From assembly GCA_035604135.1 (NCBI GenBank), contig DATNJB010000038.1, forward strand, positions 8,380-72,379: a DNA stretch of 64,000 nt, given 5' to 3'. Numbering within the stretch: the first letter of the stretch is position 1; each line of letters begins with the position of its first letter. The stretch comes from Poindextera sp035604135. Lineage in GTDB: Bacteria; Pseudomonadota; Alphaproteobacteria; Caulobacterales; Caulobacteraceae. The notes beneath the pieces were generated by a model, which ran no database searches, had not been told where the DNA came from, and saw only the letters and a program-made list of their open reading frames with translations. Made by a program: the position numbers and the translations under genes. Of the stretch, positions 42,439 to 50,780 are shown in pieces.

Positions 42439-43071
42439 GTGGGTAACACGCTGGATTACTGGGATCGGGTCGCCGAGCAGAAGACCTTCACCCACCCGTT
42501 GCACGCCGCCTGGCTGACGCGTTGGGTGAAGCCGGACGCGCACATTCTCGACTATGGCTGCGGCTACGGTCGTGTGCTGCACGACCTGGTCGGTTTGGGT
42601 TTTGCGAACGCGGTCGGCGTCGACAGGTCAGCGTTGATGATCGAGCGCGGCCGGCGTGAGCACCCCGGCCTCGACCTGCGGGTCATCGACGAGCCCCCGC
42701 TCCCTGAGCAGAGCTTCGATCTGGTCCTGCTGTTCGCCGTCCTGACCTGCATCGCCTCCGACGAGGCGCAGAGCCATCTACTCGCCGAGCTGTTCCGCCT
42801 GCTTCGCCCAGGCGGCCTCCTCTACCTCAGCGACATGCCGCTGCAGACCGACGCGAGGAACAGGGCCCGCTACAACGCCGGCGTGAGGCGATTTGGGACC
42901 TACGGTGTGTTCGAAATCGACGACGGCGCGGTGCTGAGGCATCACGCCGACGACCACTTCGAGGCCTTGCTGGCGGCCTTCGAACCGGTTGAAACCGCCG
43001 CGATCGAGATCACGACCATGAACGGCCACCCAGCGACTGCGGTCCAACGGCTCGTCCGCCGACCGGCCTAG
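42439..43071 (+). CDS. SAM-dependent methyltransferase (class I)
   Basis: The 210-residue protein has motif I HILDYGCGYGRVLHDLVGLG, then AVGVDRSALMIERGRREHPG, a QSFDLVLLFAVLTCIASDE strand and LFRLLRPGGLLYLSDMP. Its N-terminus NTLDYWDRVAEQKTFTHP is typical of methyltransferases acting on small metabolites or lipids; the substrate is unknown. I chose GTG 42439 with AAGGA ten bases upstream, since the longer open frame is arginine/serine-rich. Its last four bases (CTAG) are also the stop of the convergent exported-protein gene. Confidence 0.88.
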   Translation: MGNTLDYWDRVAEQKTFTHPLHAAWLTRWVKPDAHILDYGCGYGRVLHDLVGLGFANAVGVDRSALMIERGRREHPGLDLRVIDEPPLPEQSFDLVLLFAVLTCIASDEAQSHLLAELFRLLRPGGLLYLSDMPLQTDARNRARYNAGVRRFGTYGVFEIDDGAVLRHHADDHFEALLAAFEPVETAAIEITTMNGHPATAVQRLVRRPA

Positions 43072-44174
43072 TTCGCCACGCGGATCGACTGGACCGGGCC
43101 TACTTCGCGCACGACGTGGACGCTGGCGACCCGTTCGGCGGCGCCCGCCTTGAGGTCATAGAGCGAGAGCACGAAGTCGGGGTAGATGCGCCAGCCGATC
43201 CCGCCGTGGCTGAGCACCGCCGCGTAGGCCTGGCCGGCGAGCACGACCGGGAAGATCACGGTGTCCTCGGCAAAGCCGTGGCTGGTGTCGCCGGTGACGC
43301 TCGACACATCGAGGGTGGGCGGATCCCCGATCAGCGGCGTCAGGGTCGCGACTCTCGCGCGCGCCGCCGCCGAAAGCGCCGGACCCCACGCAAACGTCGG
43401 CGGCGCATCCTGCGCGGAACCATGCGCCACGATCTGAGCTTCGCGCCGCTCGGCCATGGCGAGCGCCGCCGCCGGCAGCTGCGCGCAGACGCCGCCGCTG
43501 CAATCGACCTTGTCGACGCGATAGGACGACCGGAAGACAACGTGGAGCGAGCAGGGCTTGGCCCAGGCGCCGCCGCCCCAGGCCGCGATGTCGATGTCGT
43601 AGACCGGAGCGACCGAGTCCCATCCCTCGGCGATGAAGACGGGCGTCGCGCCGACCTGGCCAGGGAACCCCTCGGCGGTGACGCAGAACGAGGCGCCGTC
43701 GTCCCCGATTGCCGTGAGCTCGGGCGGCGTCGCCACGGCCGTGGCCGCCTTGCCCGCCGGCGCGTCGAAGAAGACGAACCCCTCGCAGTCCATCGTGCCG
43801 GCCATGGTCTCCACGGCATAGACGTCCGAGGCGCCCAGCCGACGGAGCCAGACGTTGTCGGCCTCGGCGGGATCCAGCCCGTCGACCGCAGTCAGGATAG
43901 CGGCGGGCGTGTTGAAGCGGCTCTTCAGCGTCGCATCGAGCGCCTGCACCTGATCGGCCGTGAGCGGATTGGAGGCGTCAATGACGACGCCCGATGCGCG
44001 GTTGTCGGCCAGCCGCTCGATCGGGCCCGGGGTCAGGTCCGACGACGGGTCGTAGGCCGCGGCCGGCAGCGTTCGAATTCGCGCGGCCGCGGTCTGGCAG
44101 ACGTCGCCGCTCGCCGCGGACGCCGGCGTCGCGGCAAGCACGAGCGCAGACGCACTGATCAGCAGGCTCTTCAT
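43068..44174 (-). CDS. Exported protein of unknown function, third gene of exported cassette
   Basis: This 368-residue protein has a clear signal peptide (SLLISASALVLAATPASA) and no membrane segment after it, so it is periplasmic or secreted. Several cysteines (GDVCQTAAARI, DCEGFVFF, SFCVTAEG, DCSGGVC) suggest disulfide bonds. I do not recognise a domain. It starts 10 bp after the stop of the 785-residue exported protein and ends sharing CTAG with a convergent methyltransferase. The three exported genes (DUF3142, 785 aa, 368 aa) form one probable operon, and any function should be sought together. Confidence 0.8.
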   Translation of the reverse strand: MKSLLISASALVLAATPASAASGDVCQTAAARIRTLPAAAYDPSSDLTPGPIERLADNRASGVVIDASNPLTADQVQALDATLKSRFNTPAAILTAVDGLDPAEADNVWLRRLGASDVYAVETMAGTMDCEGFVFFDAPAGKAATAVATPPELTAIGDDGASFCVTAEGFPGQVGATPVFIAEGWDSVAPVYDIDIAAWGGGAWAKPCSLHVVFRSSYRVDKVDCSGGVCAQLPAAALAMAERREAQIVAHGSAQDAPPTFAWGPALSAAARARVATLTPLIGDPPTLDVSSVTGDTSHGFAEDTVIFPVVLAGQAYAAVLSHGGIGWRIYPDFVLSLYDLKAGAAERVASVHVVREVGPVQSIRVAN

Positions 44175-44184
44175 CGGGCGCCCC

Positions 44185-46542
44185 CTAGTCAAAGTAGTAC
44201 GGCGTCTTCTTCGTCCACGTCGAGGTCGGATAGCGCTGGTGGAGGACGTCGTAGGACCTGTGGCTGATGCCGTTGTGGGTATGGCCGTAGCGGGTGACGT
44301 GCACCAGCCAGTAGAAGGCCTCAGGCGAGCGCGGGTCCTTCGGGTGCGTGTTCGCATAGGCGAACACCTCCTCCCAGACCGGTGAGCCGAGGGTGTCGTT
44401 GTCGTGGTAGGGCTGGGCGAGGCTCTTCCACTCGGCGCCCGCCTGGTCGCGCCGCGCGGCCATGAAGTCGGGCAGCCGCATGGGCGCCGCGCCCGACCCG
44501 CAGTAGGTCAGGCAGACCACGTCGGCGGTCGGCCAGAGCGCGGCGTCGCTCACATCGCCCTCCCCTTCGCAGATGCCCTCGGTCGTGTACTCGAGCAGAC
44601 AGGGCGGGGTGAAGTCGCCGTTCGTCGCGCCCTTGGGCAGGATCATCCAGTCGGGCCAGTTCCCCTGCCAGGATGCGACGCTGCCGCTTGGGCGCTCGTA
44701 GCTCATCAGGTCGGTCGCCAGTCCCGGCATCTGGGCCATGATAAAGAACTCGGCGAAGCGCTTCGCCGGCCCGGATGGCGTTTTGACCACCGTCGCCAGG
44801 TTCGTCTTCTCGGCCGGCAGCAGCGGCTCGAGCGCGAGTGAGAGCGCGTTGATCTGCCCGTCGTCCTGTTCGAGCACCGCCCGCGTCCAGGTGGTGAGCC
44901 CGATGTCGAGCCGAAACTCCGCCGGCAGGTCGGCATCGGTCGTCAGCGCCGCCCGCTGGGCGAGCGGCATGCGGTCGATCAGCGCCATCGCGTCGGGGCC
45001 CAGCCCGGTCTTGCCCGAGGCGTCGTAGATATTAGTCCACTCCTCTTCTTCGTTGAACTTGCTGCGCACGCAGCCGTCGGCGCCGGTGTCGTCGGCGCAG
45101 AGCCTGATGCGTACGGCAAGCTGGGCGAACGCCGGCTCGTCCTCGGCGACCTGCATGCGCTGGCCGATGAAGAGGTTGCGGTCGCTGGTCGAGAGGTCGG
45201 TGCGCGCCAGCATCGCGTCAAGGAAGGCGCGGGTTTCGGCCTCCGGGGCGGTGTTGATGGTCAGCCGCACCCGCTGGTAGGCCGCGGTGACGTAGGCGGG
45301 CGATGAGGGCGCGATCTTGGCCGCTTCGGCGGCCAGCGCCGGCGCGGTGGCGTCGGACGGGTCGACCAAGCTCAGCGCGGCGACCAGCCAGGCAGGATCG
45401 TTGGTCGCCTGCCAGCGCGACCCAGCGTGCGCGAGCGAGAACGCCTGGGCGCGCTGCAGGACCGCGTTCTGCGTCGGTTGGTTGGTCGATGGATCCGGCG
45501 CCGGAGCTCCCTCGGTGGTCGCCTTGATCGTCGCGATCCAGTCGAGGATCTCCGGCGGGGGCGTGGTCTTGGCGTTGAGGTCGACATAGTCGCGGAAGGT
45601 CGAGGCCGCGTTCGCCGTCAAGGCCGGCCGGGTCAGCTCGGCGTCCAGTTCGGCGAGGGCCTTCGGCGGCGCCTCCCGCTCGAGCAGGAAGCGCGCCATG
45701 CCGGCCGCGTCGCTCTGGCCGAAGGAGCCGGCCGGCGCGGCGATCAACGCGTCGACGGCCTTCTCCGCGGCGCTGTAGGACTGAGGCGTTCCGCTGAGCT
45801 TCGCCTGACGCAGCAGGGCTCGAGCGGTCAGGTACGGCGCCATAGGCCGCCAGGGCGAAGACGCGTCATGGCCGATGGCCGCGAAGTCGGCCGCGGCGGT
45901 TGCGTTGTCGCCTTGATAGAGGACGAGCGCCGCGGCCTGATAGGCGCGGTCGGCCTTCAGCCAATCCGGCGCGTTGGCCGGCAACGGCGGCAGGGTAGCG
46001 GCCGTCCCGCCGCAGGCGGTGAAGACGGCGTCCTGCGCGTCGACCCAGGCCTTCACGAACGGCGAAGTTGCGCCGTAACTCGCGATCCTCGCGTTCAGCG
46101 TCGCCGCCGCGCTGGTGAAGGCGTCCTGGAAACAGTTCGGTCGCGAACTCCCGTCGGGCAGCGGCAGGTCGGTGACGACCGAGGTCGTATCGGTGTTCAC
46201 CACCACGCCCGCGACCTGGGCGCGCGCCTTCAGCCAGGCGTCGGTGGCGTCCCAGATGTAAGGGTCGGGGTTGTCGCAGCACGGGATGGAGAGCCCGGCG
46301 CCCGCGGCCGCCCCCACCGGCTGTCCGTGCAGCATCCGCCAGTCCATGTAGAGCCGCGCCCGGGGCGACTGGGCCATCACCAGACCGATCCGCCCGCTGT
46401 AGAAGGCGTTCAGGTCGGCCGTCTGGTCGCCGAACACGTCGACGTAAGAGGGCCCCAGCGGCGGCGGCCCGCAGGCGATGGAGGGCGTCGCGGACGCGCC
46501 GAGGACGGCGAGCGCGCTCACCGTGGCGAGGAGCTTTCTCAT
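44185..46542 (-). CDS. Large exported protein of unknown function (785 aa), second gene of exported cassette
   Basis: The protein starts at ATG 46542 with a signal peptide (KLLATVSALAVLGASATPSIA) directly before a cysteine, a poor lipobox, so it may be a lipoprotein or simply exported. The body is mostly helical, with alternating helices (YLTARALLRQAKLSGTPQSY, AAEKAVDALIAAPAGSF) that recall TPR or solenoid repeats. Near the end, HVTRYGHTHNGISHRSYDV is rich in histidine and could bind metal. Many cysteines occur. I do not recognise a family. Its start overlaps the DUF3142 stop as ATGA (46539-46542), so it is translationally coupled to it. Confidence 0.8.
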   Translation of the reverse strand: MRKLLATVSALAVLGASATPSIACGPPPLGPSYVDVFGDQTADLNAFYSGRIGLVMAQSPRARLYMDWRMLHGQPVGAAAGAGLSIPCCDNPDPYIWDATDAWLKARAQVAGVVVNTDTTSVVTDLPLPDGSSRPNCFQDAFTSAAATLNARIASYGATSPFVKAWVDAQDAVFTACGGTAATLPPLPANAPDWLKADRAYQAAALVLYQGDNATAAADFAAIGHDASSPWRPMAPYLTARALLRQAKLSGTPQSYSAAEKAVDALIAAPAGSFGQSDAAGMARFLLEREAPPKALAELDAELTRPALTANAASTFRDYVDLNAKTTPPPEILDWIATIKATTEGAPAPDPSTNQPTQNAVLQRAQAFSLAHAGSRWQATNDPAWLVAALSLVDPSDATAPALAAEAAKIAPSSPAYVTAAYQRVRLTINTAPEAETRAFLDAMLARTDLSTSDRNLFIGQRMQVAEDEPAFAQLAVRIRLCADDTGADGCVRSKFNEEEEWTNIYDASGKTGLGPDAMALIDRMPLAQRAALTTDADLPAEFRLDIGLTTWTRAVLEQDDGQINALSLALEPLLPAEKTNLATVVKTPSGPAKRFAEFFIMAQMPGLATDLMSYERPSGSVASWQGNWPDWMILPKGATNGDFTPPCLLEYTTEGICEGEGDVSDAALWPTADVVCLTYCGSGAAPMRLPDFMAARRDQAGAEWKSLAQPYHDNDTLGSPVWEEVFAYANTHPKDPRSPEAFYWLVHVTRYGHTHNGISHRSYDVLHQRYPTSTWTKKTPYYFD

Positions 46543-47270
46543 GGGTCGAGGTCCTTGACGGCGCCGGCGATCGCCGCCGGCGTCCAGCTGTGCGGGTTGA
46601 ACACATAGACGCGGCGGTCGCGGGGATACCGGGCGAGCCGGGTGTCGGTGGCGACGCCGATGGCGCGCCGGCAGCGCGGATCGGCGAAGTCGCCGCCGGC
46701 CGCAAGCTTGGCCTTGAGCTTCACCCCGCCGGGGCCGAGGCGGAACACCATCGGCACGATCTCGTCCACCGGGGCCGAGTCGATCCAATTCTCGGTCTCG
46801 CACCAGGAAGCGAGCGCGTTCATCGAAAGCGGCGTGCCCGGCGGCAGGCCGGCGCGCACGTCGTGAGCGAGGTCGAGCAGCACCTGCCTGTCCGACGCCG
46901 GGACCTCGAAGTCGATCTGCACGGCATCGAAGCGCGGCCGCGTCGCATAGGCCAGCACGGCCGAGGTGGTCCGCGCCCTCAACGCCGGCGACCAGACCAG
47001 CGGACGGCTCGTGTCGATCTGCACGTGGACGACCGCGATCCGCCGCGCGCCGGGCGCGGTCTTCAGCGGAAAGCGCCTGGCGCGGCCCCAGAGACGGTCG
47101 CCGGAAAGCTGCACGAACCCTTCGACCGCCGCGACCTCGACGCTCGGCGGGGCGCTCGACAGGTCCTCCGGCCGCTCCCAGGCCCAAAGCACGAGCGCGG
47201 GAGCGGCCGAGGCCGGCCAGGCGCAGGCGAGCGCGGCGGCGAGGGCTGAGATGGCAAGCGCAGTTCGCAT
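46539..47270 (-). CDS. Exported DUF3142 protein, first gene of exported cassette
   Basis: The 243-residue protein has a signal peptide (TALAISALAAALACAWPASA) and the DUF3142 pattern: LVLWAWERPEDL near the start, a barrel strand FDAVQIDFEVPASDRQVLLDL, LSMNALASWCETENWI, and IVPMVFRLGPGG. The fold appears to be a TIM barrel like glycosyl hydrolases of family 18, with QIDFEVPAS in the place of an active-site strand; activity is unproven. ATG 47270 is the start. It overlaps the next gene by four bases and is divergent, across 142 bp, from an HTH regulator. Confidence 0.82.
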   Translation of the reverse strand: MRTALAISALAAALACAWPASAAPALVLWAWERPEDLSSAPPSVEVAAVEGFVQLSGDRLWGRARRFPLKTAPGARRIAVVHVQIDTSRPLVWSPALRARTTSAVLAYATRPRFDAVQIDFEVPASDRQVLLDLAHDVRAGLPPGTPLSMNALASWCETENWIDSAPVDEIVPMVFRLGPGGVKLKAKLAAGGDFADPRCRRAIGVATDTRLARYPRDRRVYVFNPHSWTPAAIAGAVKDLDP

Positions 47271-47370
47271 GCGTGGTCCGTTCGAGTCCGATTGTGCGAA
47301 GCTACGCCGTGCAGCGCCAGCACGATGATCGGCGCATGCCCGCATCCGGCCGCCTTGCGGGGCGCCCCAC

Positions 47371-47390
47371 CGTGCGGCAACGTGCGCAAA
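47371..47390. promoter_or_regulatory. Tandem 10-bp repeat upstream of HTH regulator (operator candidate)
   Basis: CGTGCGGCAA at 47371-47380 is followed at once by CGTGCGCAAA at 47381-47390, and a related TGTGCGAAGC lies near 47293-47302; CGTGC...GCACG at 47308-47324 makes an inverted repeat. All lie between the divergent DUF3142 operon and the HTH gene, so the HTH protein may bind here and control both directions. Confidence 0.45.
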
Positions 47391-47412
47391 TGTCCGCGAT
47401 CCGAAGGGCGCC

Positions 47413-48153
47413 ATGACGCTGGCCGGAGACCCCGAACTCTCCAACGAGCAGAGCCGGCGGCTCGCCGCCCGCGTGCGCGAGGAGCTTGCCCGGCGGCGGA
47501 TCTCGCGCCAGCGGCTGGCCGACGACGCCAAAATCTCGATCTCGACGTTGGAGAAGGCGCTCTCCGGCCGGCGGCCGTTCACGCTGGCGACGCTGGTTCG
47601 GCTCGAGCAGGCGCTGGGCGAGCGCTTACGCCCCGCCGAGGCCTCCAGCGGACAGGCGCCCGACTGGCTGGGCGCCTATTCGCGCGCGGCGACCGCCTGG
47701 CTCGCCGGTGACTACCTGACGCTGCGCCCCTCGTTCGAGAACACCGACGCCATCTATGCCTACCGCACCGAGATCGGATGGGACGAGGCGCAGTCGTGCC
47801 TGGCGTTCCGAGAGGCGGAGCGGACCGACGCCGCCTTCGTGCAGGTCGGCCAGGTCGCGATGTCGAACCAGTCCGGCCACATCTACCTGGTGACCAACCA
47901 CCACGGGCAGTTCCGCCTGATCACGCTCGGCCACCCGACGATCACCGGCGAGCTCTACGGCATCTTGAGCACGCTGCAGTCGGGCGCCGGCGGCCATCTG
48001 ACCCCGGTCGCCGCCCCGATCGCGCTCACGCCGATCGCCGCGGGCGCCACTCCCCGGGTCGGTCGCATCGCGCCCGCCGACCCCGAGTTCGCCGCCGCCC
48101 GCACCCACCTCGACCGCGTCGTCAAGGAGCCGTTCGTGCGGCTGTTGACCTGA
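47413..48153 (+). CDS. HTH (XRE-like) transcriptional regulator with unknown C-terminal sensor domain
   Basis: The 246-residue protein has an N-terminal helix-turn-helix at about 14-70 (RRISRQRLADDAKISISTLE, then GRRPFTLATLVRLEQALGE). A 160-residue C-terminal domain follows, with strands YAYRTEIGWDEAQSCLAF and SGHIYLVTNHHGQFRLITLG, which looks like a ligand-binding module. The ligand is unknown. ATG 47413 has AAGGG nearby. Being divergent from the exported cassette, with repeats between them, it likely regulates it. Confidence 0.83.
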   Translation: MTLAGDPELSNEQSRRLAARVREELARRRISRQRLADDAKISISTLEKALSGRRPFTLATLVRLEQALGERLRPAEASSGQAPDWLGAYSRAATAWLAGDYLTLRPSFENTDAIYAYRTEIGWDEAQSCLAFREAERTDAAFVQVGQVAMSNQSGHIYLVTNHHGQFRLITLGHPTITGELYGILSTLQSGAGGHLTPVAAPIALTPIAAGATPRVGRIAPADPEFAAARTHLDRVVKEPFVRLLT

Positions 48154-48183
48154 GCGGGTCCCCGCGAGCGGGCGCCAGCGAAG

Positions 48184-48264
48184 TTAACCGCGGAGTGCGC
48201 AGAGAAGGCGCAGAGAGCGCAGAGCCTTTGCGTGCTCCGCGTCTTCTCCGCGTGCTCTGCGGTA
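48184..48264. repeat. Imperfect two-arm inverted repeat with internal 'gcgcagag' repeats
   Basis: The left arm (about 48184-48219: ttaaccgcggagtgcgcaga...) pairs with the right arm (about 48231-48264: ...tgctctgcggtaa). Mismatches are mostly A/G type, which still allow G-U pairs in RNA. Within the left arm 'gcgcagag'-like units recur at about 10-base steps. It resembles the inverted repeat at 62331-62429 in design, though its sequence differs. It lies between the HTH gene and convergent MOSC gene and may end transcription. The rest of the 159-bp gap holds nothing more. Confidence 0.6.
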
Positions 48265-48312
48265 AGACAAGCTGGGTTCCGCTGCCGCGGGTGAGTGAGT
48301 TCTAGTCTAGGC

Positions 48313-49200
48313 TCAGCCCAGCCCCACCGCATCGCCGACGCGGATCTCGCCGCTTGCGGTGACGACGGCGTAGACACCGGCGCAGGGATATAGGCGGCCT
48401 TCGCCGACCTGCATGCGGTTGTGCTCGACGAGGGCGCTGAGGATGCCGGTGTCCTGCCCGAGATCGTCCTGGGGCAGGGTCGTCATCACGCAGCGCGGGT
48501 CGGGGATGGCGATGCGGGCGGCGGCCGCAGCCCCGATCGACAGCGGCTGGCCCAGCCAATCGTTCTCGACGAACCCTTCGTCGGGGGTTTCGACCACGAC
48601 GTTCATGCGGAAGCGCCGCACGTCGAAGCGGCTCTGCGGCTGCAGGCTCTGCAAACGGCGGAGCGTCGCGCGCGTGATCACCGACAGCGGGAAGAGGTCG
48701 AAGAAGGCGGTGGCGGCCACCGGCGAGCGCACGCCCGCCTGGGCGAAGAAGGCGGCGCCGACCTTCTGCTGCAGCGTCTGGCCCCGCCGCCCCTCGGGGT
48801 CCGCGCCTTCGACGTCGGCGACCTGCTCGTCGATGGTGAAGTCTTCAGGCGCACTGCTCGCCAGCCGCACGGCGCGGCCGAACAGGGCCGAAAGCGCCTT
48901 CTCCGCTTCGCCCCCCTCGCTGGTCGCCGCCTGGCCGTTTGGCAACTCGATCCTGACCGGCGGCGCGGGGCGCCCAGCCTTTGGCGGCTCCGCGAAGCGC
49001 GCGCGGCAGTTCAGGATTCCGGGAAACAGCCGCACGCTCTTGGCGCTGACCACGTTGCGGGTTTCCACATCGATCAGCGCATAGGCGCGGTCGCCGACGA
49101 TCCCGCCCGTGGTGAGCTCGGCCGCTTCCAGCCGCTCGCCCGCCATCGACTTCACCGGAAACCGCCAAAGCTCGGCGACCGTCCCGACCGACTGCGCCAT
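48313..49200 (-). CDS. MOSC-domain protein (molybdenum cofactor sulfurase C-terminal type)
   Basis: The 295-residue protein has a MOSC N-terminal beta-barrel (VAELWRFPVKSMAGERL, GGIVGDRAYALID) and the MOSC domain (about 130-290) with RFDVRRFRMNVVVE, FVENDWLGQPLSIG, and RIAIPDPRCVMTTLPQ, where the Cys is the probable sulfur carrier. Such proteins handle sulfur for molybdenum enzymes or reduce N-hydroxylated compounds (YcbX/mARC-like). No molybdoenzyme is in the window. ATG 49200 has GGAG nine bases upstream. Confidence 0.9.
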   Translation of the reverse strand: MAQSVGTVAELWRFPVKSMAGERLEAAELTTGGIVGDRAYALIDVETRNVVSAKSVRLFPGILNCRARFAEPPKAGRPAPPVRIELPNGQAATSEGGEAEKALSALFGRAVRLASSAPEDFTIDEQVADVEGADPEGRRGQTLQQKVGAAFFAQAGVRSPVAATAFFDLFPLSVITRATLRRLQSLQPQSRFDVRRFRMNVVVETPDEGFVENDWLGQPLSIGAAAAARIAIPDPRCVMTTLPQDDLGQDTGILSALVEHNRMQVGEGRLYPCAGVYAVVTASGEIRVGDAVGLG

Positions 49201-49265
49201 GTCGCCCGCTCCCTCTTTGGCCGAGCTTGACCACGAGGGGGCTGGCCTGTCGAGGCGACGGCCGA

Positions 49266-50669
49266 TCAGCCCGCCGGATACGAAGCGGCCGCAAGCCCGA
49301 GGATTTCGGCGCGGTCGGCGGCGAGGATGAAGCCGCCGGCGATCGCCGCATCCAGCGCAGCGCCGAACTTGGCGAGGTAGTCGGGCTTGCCGCCGGGATA
49401 GAGCGCCTTCAACTGTGCCGCATCGAACGGCTTGGTCGTCCCGAACAGGAAGCCGAAGACGCCGCCGCCCTGGCCGAGGCCGGAAAGCACGGCGATCGGC
49501 GCATCCACCCACGGGCTGCGCACACCGCCTCTGGCGATGCCGAGCGGATCGAGCGCGCGGGCAGCGCCATCGGCGGTCAGCTCCAGGCGTGGCGCCATGG
49601 CCGGGGCGGCCCCGCCAGCGACCCAGCGATCCAACGCCTCGAGGGCGGCCTCGCCGACATAGTGCTGCTGTGGGCCTGCGTTGATGAGGCTCTCGGTCTG
49701 CCCCATCATCAGCTCGCGGGTGGGCTGCATCAGTTCGGCGAGGCGTTCCACCGGAAGGCTGCCATCGTCACGACCGCCGGCCATGAGGATGTAGGTGTCG
49801 GCGTGCGCCGCCCCGGCAATCTCCCACAGCCGCAGGCGCGGCCCGTCGGGCTGCTTGCACCGTCCGCCGCCGAGCAGGATCACGTCCGTCTCGCTCTGCA
49901 GCACCAGCACGGGCACGCGCGCGTCAGCGCGGATCTGCTCGGCGGGCCGCTCGCGCATGTCGGCGCCGGGACCGCCCGAGCTGGGACGGAACCGCGAGCC
50001 GTCGAAGCTGGCGCCGGCCGCGGTGCGGCCATGCACGAAGAAGCCGTCGTAGACCCTCGCCAGCGGGTCGACGCCGTTGATGTAGCTGATGAGGTACACG
50101 GCCGACTGGGACTCGCCCGCCGCGATCAGACGCTTGGCGGTCAGCGGTCCAAGCGGCCCGTTCGGCGCCCTGAGCGCCGCGCCCGCCTGGCTGAAGATGT
50201 CGTAGGACCAGGCGTCGCCCGGGTGGTCCAGCACGCCGTAGCGTTCGGGGAAGGCCTTCTTCAGATGCGGGCCTTCGACCATGCCGCCTCCGTCGACCCC
50301 CGCCTTCTGCGCGGTGACGCCGACGAACGCGTGGCCGGCCCGGATCAGCTGTCGGTGCAACAGGGTCCAGTCGGGCGAGGCGTCGACCCCGCCGCTGACG
50401 TTGTTCCACTCGACCACCACGACGCCGCTGAAGCGTTCGGCATCCTTCGGCCGGCGCGCGACGAGGCGCGTGACGAAGGGCGCCGTCGTATCGAGGCTCG
50501 CGCGCCACTTGCCGTCAGCGGTCCGCTCGCCGGCGAGCGCGTAGGAAGACGCCTGCCCCTCGAGCAGGAACTCCTCCTCGACGTAGCCCAGGGCGCCGAG
50601 GTCATAAGCCGCGAACGACATCGGGGCGGGCCCGCCGAGGCTCTCCGTGCGCGAGAGTGCTGTTTGCAT
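49266..50669 (-). CDS. Alpha/beta hydrolase of the Abhydrolase_10 type
   Basis: The 467-residue protein has a small N-terminal beta region, then VVVVEWNNVSGGVDASPDW, a segment typical of this hydrolase family, a nucleophile elbow AAGESQSAVYLISYING, the strand VPVLVLQSETDVILLGG with the acid, and WEIAGAAHAD with the catalytic His. Substrates of the family are unknown esters or amides. No signal peptide is seen from ATG 50669, which has AAAGGG seven bases upstream; ATG 50684 could add five residues. It is divergent from an SDR gene, forming the first part of a catabolic set. Confidence 0.88.
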   Translation of the reverse strand: MQTALSRTESLGGPAPMSFAAYDLGALGYVEEEFLLEGQASSYALAGERTADGKWRASLDTTAPFVTRLVARRPKDAERFSGVVVVEWNNVSGGVDASPDWTLLHRQLIRAGHAFVGVTAQKAGVDGGGMVEGPHLKKAFPERYGVLDHPGDAWSYDIFSQAGAALRAPNGPLGPLTAKRLIAAGESQSAVYLISYINGVDPLARVYDGFFVHGRTAAGASFDGSRFRPSSGGPGADMRERPAEQIRADARVPVLVLQSETDVILLGGGRCKQPDGPRLRLWEIAGAAHADTYILMAGGRDDGSLPVERLAELMQPTRELMMGQTESLINAGPQQHYVGEAALEALDRWVAGGAAPAMAPRLELTADGAARALDPLGIARGGVRSPWVDAPIAVLSGLGQGGGVFGFLFGTTKPFDAAQLKALYPGGKPDYLAKFGAALDAAIAGGFILAADRAEILGLAAASYPAG

Positions 50670-50780
50670 GGACGGCCCTTTCATTCGGCGTGGCGATCGA
50701 CGAGACGGTTTGTAGCGAGGGACGTAGCCAGCGGGACTTCCGACTATCCTGTCAATGCCGACCGCAGAGGGAGACACGGG

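Noticed and set aside
44185..47187. A 1000-codon frame extending the 785-aa protein upstream
   Set aside because: The extra part overlaps DUF3142 in another frame and lacks protein-like composition; a signal peptide starts at ATG 46542.
49227..50780. Long plus-strand frame upstream of the SDR start
   Set aside because: It runs antisense to the alpha/beta hydrolase, and the SDR motifs begin only after ATG 50781, which has its own ribosome site.
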